A stretch of DNA of 6,224 nt from Propionibacteriaceae bacterium. GTDB lineage: Bacteria > Actinomycetota > Actinomycetes > Propionibacteriales > Propionibacteriaceae. Of the stretch, positions 1 to 5,782 are shown in pieces. The position numbers and the translations under genes were made by a program. A model generated the notes under the pieces. That model saw only the letters and a list, made by a program, of their open reading frames with translations, was not told the DNA's origin and searched no databases. The stretch spans positions 1 through 6,224 of the forward strand of contig DAIESZ010000380.1 of NCBI GenBank assembly GCA_027346035.1, in the 5' to 3' direction. Each line of letters opens with the position of its first letter. Position 1 is the stretch's first letter.

Positions 1-282
1 CTGGCGGTGGCCGGGCTGTGCAACGTCGTCGACGTCGACACGGTGGTGTTGGGTGGGCTCTACGCCCGGCTCGCCACCTGGCTGGCGCCGGAGATCACCA
101 CGCAGCTTTCCGCCCGGGTGCTCACCCGGGGTTGGCGCGACCCCCGGGTGCTCGTCTCGCAGCTGCATGGGGAGGCCGCGGTGCGCGGCGCGGCCGGCAC
201 GGTGATCCGCGACGTGATCGACCATCCGGGTGGGTGGATCAGGCGGGCGGCAGGCTTGACAGGCGGAACGGCCGCGGGTTAG
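1..282 (+). CDS. ROK-family protein, C-terminal fragment (probably transcriptional regulator)
   Basis: This is the 3' end of a gene whose start lies before the window; the frame is open from base 1 to a TAG at 280-282. About 93 residues are visible. The opening stretch LAVAGLCNVVDVDTVVLGG matches the conserved C-terminal segment of ROK proteins (a run of the form 'GLANLVNLLDPEVVVLGG'), followed by the usual amphipathic helix after the glycine pair and an 'AAVRGAAGTVIRDVI' helix near the end. ROK proteins are either sugar kinases or, with an N-terminal winged helix, XylR/NagC-type sugar-responsive repressors. The 'DPRVLVSQLHGEAAVRGAAG' style of ending is what I associate with the regulator type in actinobacteria, but the DNA-binding domain and zinc site are outside the window, so kinase versus regulator is inference. 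It is followed on the same strand by pntAA after 48 bp; no functional link is evident. Confidence 0.8.
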   Translation: MAVAGLCNVVDVDTVVLGGLYARLATWLAPEITTQLSARVLTRGWRDPRVLVSQLHGEAAVRGAAGTVIRDVIDHPGGWIRRAAGLTGGTAAG

Positions 283-285
283 TGA
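256..285 (+). promoter_or_regulatory. possible sigma70-type promoter for the pnt operon
   Basis: A perfect -35 hexamer TTGACA (256-261) lies 18 bp before TAGTGA (280-285), which keeps the TA of a -10 box but not its last T. It overlaps the last codons and the TAG stop of the ROK gene. A transcript from here would start near 292 and carry a leader of about 40 nt. The AGGAGG at 301-306 in that leader is about 24 nt from the pntAA GTG, too far for a normal ribosome binding site. It competes with the leaderless model at 319-324. Confidence 0.3.
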
Positions 286-318
286 CGAAGGTCCCGTGCG
301 AGGAGGGGGTCGGCCCGG

Positions 319-324
319 TAGTTT
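319..324 (+). promoter_or_regulatory. TAGTTT -10 box, candidate leaderless promoter of pntAA
   Basis: TAGTTT fits the actinobacterial TAnnnT -10 pattern and ends 6 nt before the pntAA GTG at 331, so transcription would begin at or next to the start codon. There is no Shine-Dalgarno at the usual spacing. The same bases (319-321) form an in-frame TAG, and no ATG, GTG or TTG lies between it and 331, so 331 is the only canonical start. No convincing -35 is visible about 17 bp upstream. The same arrangement is seen at upp. Confidence 0.5.
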
Positions 325-330
325 GACGTC

Positions 331-1457
<1,127 letters not shown>

Positions 1458-1461
<4 letters not shown>

Positions 1462-1772
1462 GCGAAGGTATGGCCCTCCTCACGATCTTCGTGATGGCCG
1501 TGTTCGTCGGCTTCGAGGTGGTTTCGAAGGTCTCGACGATCCTGCACACGCCGCTGATGTCCGGCGCCAACGCCATCCACGGCGTGATCCTGGTCGGCGC
1601 GATCCTGGTGGCCGGCCATGCCGACAACGCGATCGAGCTCTGGCTCGGCCTGTTCGCCATCGTGCTGGCCACCGTGAACATGGTCGGCGGGTTCGTCGTG
1701 ACCGACCGGATGCTCGAGATGTTCAAGGGCAAGAAGCCGGGCGCTCGCGCGTCCGCGGGGAGTGACAAGTGA
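1458..1772 (+). CDS. pntAB: NAD(P) transhydrogenase subunit alpha part 2 (PntAB, small membrane subunit)
   Basis: This 104-residue protein is the small membrane subunit of the three-part transhydrogenase and contributes the first helices of the proton-translocating domain II. Three hydrophobic segments are visible at about 5-22, 37-53 and 60-81. The family signature LHTPLMSGANAIHG (29-42) lies between the first two, and a basic tail (MFKGKKPG) ends the protein. I chose GTG 1458 because it overlaps the pntAA stop (GTGA), has GGGGAGG at 1444-1450 with a 7-nt spacer, and gives the expected length of about 100 residues. An in-frame GTG at 1389 would place an extra 23 residues inside pntAA and is unlikely. 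H41 within NAIHG is notable: it occupies the position that carries the membrane histidine in the Thermus-type enzymes. The gene ends in a second GTGA overlap with pntB. Confidence 0.95.
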
Positions 1773-3142
1773 GCGCCAATGCCGTCAGCCTCGCCTACCT
1801 CGTGGCGGCGGTGGCGTTCATCCTCGCCCTGAAGGGGCTGTCCTCACCGCCGTCCGCGCGCAACGGAAACATGATCGGCGCCATCGGCGCCCTGATCGCG
1901 GTCATCGTCGTCCTGATCTCCGGCAACCTCAGCCACGTCTGGATGATCTACGTCGCCATGCTGATCGGCGTCGTGCCGGGAGTGTGGGCCGCGCGCCGGG
2001 TGAAGATGACGGCGATCCCCCAGCTGGTGGCGCTGTTCAACGGCGTCGGTGGTGGCGCCGCCGCGGTCGTCGCCCTGGCCGAGTTCCTCAAGTCCGGGCA
2101 CACCGACCCGGTCGGCAGCCTGGTCGCCACGGTGTTCTCGATCCTGATCGGTTCGGTGAGCTTCGCCGGTTCCGCGGTGACCTTCGCCAAGCTGCAGGAG
2201 CTCATGACCACCCGCCCGGTGGTGCTGCCCGGTGGCAAGTACGTGTCCGCGCTCGTGGCGGTGGCCACCCTGGCCGCGGCGATTGCGGTGCTGCCCACCG
2301 GTAACACGGCGCTTGTAGTCGCGCTGCTGGCCCTGTCGCTGGTGCTCGGCGTGCTGTTCGTGCTGCCCGTGGGCGGGGCGGACGTGCCGATCGTGATCTC
2401 GCTGCTCAACGCGTTCACCGGGCTGACGGTGGCGGCCAGCGGCTACCTGCTCAACAACACGCTGCTGATCGTCGCCGGCACCCTGGTCGGTGCCTCCGGA
2501 ACGATCCTCACCCGGCTGATGGCCCAGGCGATGGGCCGGTCGGTGGTGAGCATCCTGTTCGGGGCGTTCACGGCCAAGGCGAGCACGGCTGGCGGTCCCT
2601 CGGAGGCCCGTCCGGTGCGCTCGGCGGGTCCGGAGGACATCGCGATCCTGCTCGCCTACGCCCACAAGGTGATCATCGTGCCGGGCTACGGCCTGGCGGT
2701 GGCGCAGGCCCAGCACACGGTGCGCGAGCTGGCCGATCTGCTGGCCTCCCGCGGGGTGACCGTCGAGTACGCGATCCACCCGGTGGCCGGGCGTATGCCG
2801 GGGCACATGAACGTGCTGCTCGCCGAGGCGAACGTGCCGTACGAGCAGCTCAAGGAGATGGACGAGGTCAACGGCGAGTTCGCGTCGACCGACGTGGCCG
2901 TCGTGATCGGGGCCAACGACGTGGTGAACCCGGCGGCGCGCACCGACCCGAGCGCACCGATCTACGGGATGCCGATCCTCAACGTCGACCAGGCCACGAA
3001 CATCGTGTTCATGAAGCGCTCGATGCGTCCCGGGTTCGCGGGCATCGAGAACGAGTTGCTGTACGACCCCAAGACGACGCTGCTGTTCGGTGACGCGAAG
3101 GACTCGCTGACCAAGGTCGTGGGGGCCATCAAGAACATGTAG
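1769..3142 (+). CDS. pntB: NAD(P) transhydrogenase subunit beta (PntB)
   Basis: This 457-residue membrane protein combines the remaining helices of domain II with the cytoplasmic NADP(H)-binding domain III. About nine hydrophobic segments occupy residues 4-260; with the three in PntAB this gives the 12-helix plan expected of three-subunit enzymes. Domain III starts after the linker near 270-290. It shows VPGYGLAVAQAQH (304-316), HPVAGRMPGHMNVLLAEANV (337-356), GANDVVNPAA (381-390), the KRSM loop (416-419) and the ending ENELLYDPKTTLLFGDAK. GTG 1769 is chosen because it overlaps the pntAB stop (GTGA) and follows GGGGAG at 1757-1762. In the helix that carries His91 in E. coli PntB the sequence is QLVALFNGVGGGAAA, with Asn at 91. 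This is the alternative subclass whose histidine sits in the small subunit, and is not a defect. The gene is last in the operon and faces upp. Confidence 0.97.
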   Translation: MSANAVSLAYLVAAVAFILALKGLSSPPSARNGNMIGAIGALIAVIVVLISGNLSHVWMIYVAMLIGVVPGVWAARRVKMTAIPQLVALFNGVGGGAAAVVALAEFLKSGHTDPVGSLVATVFSILIGSVSFAGSAVTFAKLQELMTTRPVVLPGGKYVSALVAVATLAAAIAVLPTGNTALVVALLALSLVLGVLFVLPVGGADVPIVISLLNAFTGLTVAASGYLLNNTLLIVAGTLVGASGTILTRLMAQAMGRSVVSILFGAFTAKASTAGGPSEARPVRSAGPEDIAILLAYAHKVIIVPGYGLAVAQAQHTVRELADLLASRGVTVEYAIHPVAGRMPGHMNVLLAEANVPYEQLKEMDEVNGEFASTDVAVVIGANDVVNPAARTDPSAPIYGMPILNVDQATNIVFMKRSMRPGFAGIENELLYDPKTTLLFGDAKDSLTKVVGAIKNM

Positions 3143-3145
3143 TCC

Positions 3146-3164
3146 GGTGGGGCTTCCCCGCCCC
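3146..3164 (+). terminator. short G/C hairpin just after pntB, weak terminator candidate
   Basis: GGTGGGG (3146-3152) can pair with CCCCGCC (3156-3162) around a 3-nt loop, with one G-T wobble; an alternative GGGGC/GCCCC pairing (3149-3153 with 3160-3164) uses the same bases. Only two T residues follow, so it is a poor intrinsic terminator on its own. It begins 4 bp after the pntB stop and stands immediately before the much longer hairpin at 3170-3223. Confidence 0.3.
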
Positions 3165-3169
3165 TTAGG

Positions 3170-3223
3170 GTGATCGTGAGCGCTGGCGCGCCGGTTTCCG
3201 GCTCCGCCAGCGCTCACGATCAC
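3170..3223. terminator. perfect 19-bp stem hairpin between convergent pntB and upp
   Basis: The left arm GTGATCGTGAGCGCTGGCG (3170-3188) is exactly complementary to the right arm (3205-3223). The 16-nt loop folds again: GCCGG (3190-3194) pairs with CCGGC (3198-3202) around TTT, leaving only a 1/2-nt internal bulge. It lies between the 3' ends of two convergent genes, 28 bp after the pntB stop and 30 bp after the upp stop on the other strand. That position suits a bidirectional terminator. Neither side has a U-tract, as is common for actinobacterial hairpin terminators. The length and perfection of the stem also fit a dispersed palindromic repeat. Confidence 0.75.
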
Positions 3224-3252
3224 GTACGAGGGGGAGTGCGGGGCTGCAGGGC

Positions 3253-3903
3253 TCAGACGATCCCGTACAGCCGGTCGCCGGCGTCGCCCAGCCCGGGCAC
3301 GATGTACCCGCGCTCGTTGAGCCGCTCGTCGATGGCTGCGGTCACGATCGTGACCGGCACCCCGGGGTGATCGGCGTCCGCCCCGAAGGCCGCATCCATC
3401 GCCGCCAGCCCCTCGGGGGCGGCGAGCAGGGTGATGCAGGTAATGTCGTCGGCGCCGCGGTCGATCAGCAGCCGCACCGCGGCGATCAGCGTGCCGCCAG
3501 TGGCGAGCATCGGGTCGAGCACGTAGCACTGCCGGCCGGACAGGTCGTCGGGCAGCCGGCTGGCGTAGGTGACCGGCCGCAGGGTGTCCTCGTTGCGCAC
3601 CATGCCGAGGAACCCGACCTCGGCGGTGGGCAGCAGCCGGGTCATGCCGTCGAGCATGCCCAACCCGGCCCGCAGGATCGGCACCACCAGCGGCTTCGGC
3701 GGCGCCAGCTTCACCCCGGAGGTCGGGGCCACCGGGGTGTTGATCTGCACGGACGCCGTGCGCACGTCGCGGGTCGCCTCGTAGGCGAGCAGGGTCACGA
3801 GCTCGTCGGCCAGCCGGCGGAACGTCGGCGAGTCGGTGCCGGCGTTGCGCAGGACGGTCAGCTTGTGGGCCACGAGGGGGTGATCGACGGCGCGGATCCG
3901 CAT
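3253..3903 (-). CDS. upp: uracil phosphoribosyltransferase (Upp)
   Basis: This 216-residue cytosolic enzyme converts uracil and PRPP to UMP and pyrophosphate in pyrimidine salvage. The sequence reads as a full-length UPRTase. [19 protein letters not shown] is the conserved N-terminus (HP-L-HKLT-LR). [10 protein letters not shown] is at 74-83, and the PRPP-binding motif [11 protein letters not shown] at 128-138. The uracil-binding C-terminal segment [16 protein letters not shown] is at 199-214. ATG 3903 is chosen because homologues begin at this MRI/MKV stretch; the open frame continues upstream to 4005, but those residues are not family-like and would cover the promoter. There is no Shine-Dalgarno at normal spacing, and a TAnnnT box sits 6 nt before the ATG, suggesting a leaderless mRNA. 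The gene is convergent with pntB and divergent from the tadA cluster. No pyrimidine gene is adjacent. Confidence 0.97.
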   Translation of the reverse strand: MRIRAVDHPLVAHKLTVLRNAGTDSPTFRRLADELVTLLAYEATRDVRTASVQINTPVAPTSGVKLAPPKPLVVPILRAGLGMLDGMTRLLPTAEVGFLGMVRNEDTLRPVTYASRLPDDLSGRQCYVLDPMLATGGTLIAAVRLLIDRGADDITCITLLAAPEGLAAMDAAFGADADHPGVPVTIVTAAIDERLNERGYIVPGLGDAGDRLYGIV

Positions 3904-3909
3904 GCCTCG

Positions 3910-3915
3910 ACCGTA
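3910..3915 (-). promoter_or_regulatory. TACGGT -10 box, candidate leaderless promoter of upp
   Basis: Read on the - strand, TACGGT (3915 to 3910) fits TAnnnT and is followed by CGAGGC and then the upp ATG, giving exactly the 6-nt spacing seen at pntAA. No -35 hexamer resembling TTGACA is found 16-19 bp further upstream; the corresponding bases are CCAACC. The GAGG next to the ATG is too close to act as a ribosome binding site, which favours leaderless initiation. Confidence 0.5.
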
Positions 3916-3934
3916 TCGGCTCGACCGCGTCGGG

Positions 3935-3956
3935 TTGGGCACATGGGCCTGCCCAA
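3935..3956. promoter_or_regulatory. 7-bp inverted repeat TTGGGCA-N8-TGCCCAA in the divergent gap, operator candidate
   Basis: TTGGGCA (3935-3941) and TGCCCAA (3950-3956) form a perfect inverted repeat with an 8-bp spacer in the gap between upp and the tadA cluster. Its centre (3945.5) lies about 42.5 bp upstream of the upp start, if that start is leaderless. That is a position typical of class II activators and is combined here with a missing -35. It is also the only clear palindrome near the promoter region of the divergent genes. Binding by any protein is inference. Confidence 0.35.
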
Positions 3957-4056
3957 GTGTGCGGGTTTCTGCCACGATCACCAGGGAAGCCAGCCAGACT
4001 GCCACCGCCGGGCGTCAGGCCGCAGCAGGCGGGGCCGAGGCACGAGAGGTGTGGCG

Positions 4057-4638
4057 ATGGGCGCACAGAGGGGTCCGGTACGCGGGCCAGGGGGTGGCTC
4101 GGGGGGTGACTCCGGTGACCCCGGTCGCGGTGGGCCGGGCGGGCGCGACGACCGTGCCGACTCGGCCGTCGACTTCGCGGTGCTGCTGTGGCGCGAGGAC
4201 TCCGCATGGCAGGCCACCGGCCTTCCCGAGCGGTCTGCCGGCGACCTGGTCGCGCTGCTGGCCGTCGCCCGCCAGCAGCCGTCCGAGGCCGGCACGATCG
4301 TGCTCGTCTCGGTGGCCGACGACTTCTTCGTGGCCCTGCGCTGCACCGGCCGGCACGAGCAGTTCCTGCTCTCCGACGTCACCGCCGCCCGGGAGTGGGA
4401 GCTGGCCGGTGAGGTGCTCGACAGGCTCGGGCTCCAGCCGTCGGAGGCCGATGACCTCGATGCCGTGACCCCGGCGGGTGATCTCGACATGTTCGCCGAA
4501 CTGGGCATGGAGTCGATGGAGGTGGCCGCCCTGTGCGGCGACCCCGAGCTCTACCCCGATGAGATGCTGCAGTCGATCGCCGATCGGATCGGTGCCGGCG
4601 CGCTGTTCCACCGCGTCGTCGACGCCACCGTCGTGTGA
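4057..4638 (+). CDS. tRNA adenosine deaminase-associated protein, first paralogue with Gly-rich N-terminus
   Basis: This 193-residue protein is probably a divergent member of the actinobacterial tRNA adenosine deaminase-associated family; its biochemical role is not known to me. Residues 1-36 are a Gly/Arg/Asp-rich, probably disordered tail. The core opens with DFAVLLWREDSAWQATGL, followed by TIVLVSVADDFFVALR (80-95), the short LLSDVTAA (104-111) and a C-terminal AGDLDMFAELGMESMEVAAL block (140-159) ending in an SIADRIG helix. Each block has a counterpart in the same order in the next gene. ATG 4057 is preferred because GAGAGG (4044-4049) lies 7 nt upstream; GTG 4051 in the same frame is an alternative. 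The open frame runs back through upp, but that part is antisense shadow. The gene heads the + strand cluster with tadA; no clear -10 box is visible in the gap on this strand. Confidence 0.8.
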   Translation: MGAQRGPVRGPGGGSGGDSGDPGRGGPGGRDDRADSAVDFAVLLWREDSAWQATGLPERSAGDLVALLAVARQQPSEAGTIVLVSVADDFFVALRCTGRHEQFLLSDVTAAREWELAGEVLDRLGLQPSEADDLDAVTPAGDLDMFAELGMESMEVAALCGDPELYPDEMLQSIADRIGAGALFHRVVDATVV

Positions 4639-4689
4639 ACTGCCCCGATGAGCTGCCCCGCGTGTGTGAGCTGATGGTGGAGTGAGCTG
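4639..4689 (+). repeat. spacer of short direct repeats before the second TadA-associated gene
   Basis: The 51-bp spacer is built from repeated words. TGAGCTG occurs three times (4649-4655, 4667-4673, 4683-4689), the longer unit GTGAGCTGATGG twice (4666-4677 and 4682-4693, period 16), and CTGCCCCG twice (4640-4647, 4653-4660). The last copy contains the ATG of the next gene. The ribosome binding site GGTGGAG (4676-4682) lies between the two long copies. The first copy supplies an out-of-frame ATG at 4674 that reads only ATG GTG GAG TGA. Confidence 0.6.
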
Positions 4690-5154
4690 ATGGCGTACTA
4701 CACGGCCGCGGTGGCGCGCGCCGGATCCCGCTGGAAGGCCCTCGACGTCGACGTCGACAGCGCCGCCGACGTCGAGGAACTCGGGACGCTGCTGACAGAG
4801 GCCGCCGGCGCCGCCCGTCCCGTGCTGCTGCTCGTCGAGCGCGAGGACGAATGGTGGGCTGTCGTGCGGGTCGACGACGAGGAGGAGGCCCGCATCTTCG
4901 TCTCCGACCTCGACTCGGCTGCCCGCAGCCGCTACGGCGAGCTGCTCGGCGTGACGGTGGCCGAGCCGGTCGACGCCGACGAGGTCGGCGGTGACACCCA
5001 GCCGGGCGGCGATCCCGACCTGCTCGACGACCTGGGGTCACCGGCGTCCGCCTTGCTCGAGTACTGCGGCGAGGATCCGCTGCCGCCGCTGGAGGCCGTG
5101 TCGGCCATCGCCGGCGCGGCCGGCTTCGCCGACCTGCTCGAGGGGATGCGCTGA
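4690..5154 (+). CDS. tRNA adenosine deaminase-associated protein, second paralogue
   Basis: This 154-residue acidic protein matches the family annotated in actinobacteria as tRNA adenosine deaminase-associated, named for its constant position next to tadA; the molecular function is unknown to me. Visible blocks are the N-terminal YYTAAVARAGSRWKALDVDV, VLLLVEREDEWWAVVRVDD (45-63), IFVSDLDSAARS (69-80), an acidic Asp/Glu/Gly-rich linker at about 92-108, and the C-terminal GGDPDLLDDLGSPASALLEY (106-125) with a closing AVSAIAGAAGF helix. There is no signal peptide or membrane segment, so it should be cytosolic. ATG 4690 has GGTGGAG (4676-4682) with a 7-nt spacer. It follows its paralogue by 51 bp and is followed by tadA with a 41-bp gap, or a 4-bp CTGA overlap if tadA starts at CTG 5151. 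It is probably a partner or regulator of TadA, judged from context alone. Confidence 0.88.
   Translation: MAYYTAAVARAGSRWKALDVDVDSAADVEELGTLLTEAAGAARPVLLLVEREDEWWAVVRVDDEEEARIFVSDLDSAARSRYGELLGVTVAEPVDADEVGGDTQPGGDPDLLDDLGSPASALLEYCGEDPLPPLEAVSAIAGAAGFADLLEGMR
5140..5153 (+). promoter_or_regulatory. ribosome binding site and possible CTG start of tadA overlapping the upstream stop
   Basis: GAGGGG (5140-5145) is followed after 5 nt by CTG (5151-5153), which overlaps the TGA stop of the preceding gene as CTGA. This is the geometry of the two GTGA overlaps in the pnt operon. The codons from CTG to the annotated ATG read LTVSPSPADRRWGAL with no stop, and the RRWGALMREAL part resembles the usual TadA N-terminus. 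It would add 15 residues to TadA. Confidence 0.4.
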
Positions 5155-5195
5155 CCGTCTCGCCCTCACCTGCGGACCGGCGGTGGGGGGCGCTG

Positions 5196-5648
5196 ATGCG
5201 CGAGGCGCTGGCCGAGGCCGAGCGGGCGCTGCCCGGCGATGTGCCGGTCGGTGCACTGCTGGTGGGGCCGGACGCCGATGTCCTCGGGCGCGGGCACAAC
5301 GTGCGGGAGGCGACCGGGGATCCGACCGGCCACGCCGAGATCGTCGCGCTGCGCGCGGCCGCCGCGGTGGCCGGTCAGTGGCGCCTGGACGGCTGCACCC
5401 TCGTGGTGACCCTCGAGCCGTGCGCGATGTGCGCCGGCGCCTCGGTGTTGGCCCGGGTCGACCGGATCGTCTTCGGCGCCTACGACCCCAAGGCGGGTGC
5501 GGTCGGCTCGCTGTGGGACCTCGTGCGCGACCGCCGGGTCAACCACCGGCCGGAGGTGATCGGCGGGGTGCTGGCCGATCGGTGCGGGGCGCTGCTGTCG
5601 CGGTTCTTCGGCCGCCGGGACGATGAGGTGCCCGGCGACGTCCGGTAG
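5196..5648 (+). CDS. tadA: tRNA(adenine34) deaminase TadA
   Basis: This zinc-dependent enzyme deaminates the wobble adenosine of tRNA-Arg(ACG) to inosine, so one tRNA can read CGU, CGC and CGA. The deaminase motifs are complete: HAE (H46, catalytic E48) and PCAMC (P75, zinc ligands C76 and C79). The downstream family blocks AYDPKAGAVGSLWDLVRD (95-112) and NHRPEVIGGVLADRCGALLSRFF are also present. That pattern favours TadA over cytosine or guanine deaminases. From ATG 5196 the protein has 150 residues, with GGTGGGGGG at 5182-5190 as ribosome binding site. This is the only canonical start in the frame, but homologues usually have several residues before the MREAL-like helix, so a CTG start at 5151 (165 residues) is possible. 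It is last of a three-gene cluster with two TadA-associated proteins and is followed by a tRNA gene after 10 bp. Confidence 0.96.
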   Translation: MREALAEAERALPGDVPVGALLVGPDADVLGRGHNVREATGDPTGHAEIVALRAAAAVAGQWRLDGCTLVVTLEPCAMCAGASVLARVDRIVFGAYDPKAGAVGSLWDLVRDRRVNHRPEVIGGVLADRCGALLSRFFGRRDDEVPGDVR

Positions 5649-5651
5649 GCT
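5646..5651 (+). promoter_or_regulatory. TAGGCT -10 box, candidate promoter of tRNA-Ser
   Basis: TAGGCT fits TAnnnT; its first three bases are the tadA stop codon. Seven bases separate it from the first base of the tRNA at 5659, so a transcript could start at or next to the mature 5' end. No good -35 is seen near 5622-5628. Read-through from tadA is an alternative source of the tRNA. Confidence 0.45.
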
Positions 5652-5658
5652 TGCCCGC

Positions 5659-5748
5659 GGTGGAGTCGCCTAGTGGCCGAGGGCGCACGCCTCGAAAGCG
5701 TGTGAGGGGGCAACCTCTCCGTGGGTTCAAATCCCACCTCCACCGCCA
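5659..5748 (+). tRNA. tRNA-Ser (anticodon CGA), CCA encoded
   Basis: All arms can be drawn. The acceptor is GGTGGAG (5659-5665) with CTCCACC (5738-5744). The D stem is GCC/GGC (5668-5670, 5682-5684). The anticodon stem is CACGC/GCGTG (5686-5690, 5698-5702) around loop CTCGAAA, with anticodon CGA at 5693-5695. The long variable arm GAGG...CCTC (5704-5717) is typical of class II serine tRNAs, and the T arm is GTGGG-TTCAAAT-CCCAC (5721-5737). The discriminator is G5745, followed by a genomically encoded CCA (5746-5748). It reads UCG codons. Its 5' end is 10 bp after the tadA stop. Confidence 0.97.
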
Positions 5749-5782
5749 TCCGGCCGGCCCGCTCCTGGCCGCATCATGCGCT

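Noticed and set aside
3973..3981. ACGATCAC word near upp resembling the hairpin arm
   Set aside because: Only 8 bases are shared with the arm at 3216-3223, with no matching second arm, so it is not evidence of another repeat copy.
3904..4005. 34-residue N-terminal extension of Upp
   Set aside because: Family members begin at the MRIRAVDHP stretch, and the extension would run over the -10 box and the inverted repeat.
3367..4056. N-terminal extension of the first TadA-associated gene through the upp region
   Set aside because: The frame is open only because upp lies opposite. The residues are shadow-like, and ATG 4057 has its own ribosome binding site.
1844..4207. 787-codon open frame on the - strand across pntB, upp and the next gene
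   Set aside because: It is the antisense shadow of pntB and an alternate frame of upp. It is dominated by Arg, His, Gly and Pro, as expected from GC-rich DNA read in the wrong frame, and has no family features.
4741..4775. GACGTC/GTCGAC tandem words in the second TadA-associated gene (similar words at 26-42)
   Set aside because: They encode alternating Asp-Val codons in frame; codon bias in a GC-rich genome explains them without a regulatory role.
5729..5782. tRNA-Ser 3' end as a possible integration site
   Set aside because: There is no integrase, no repeated copy of the tRNA 3' end in the window, and no change in composition after it.
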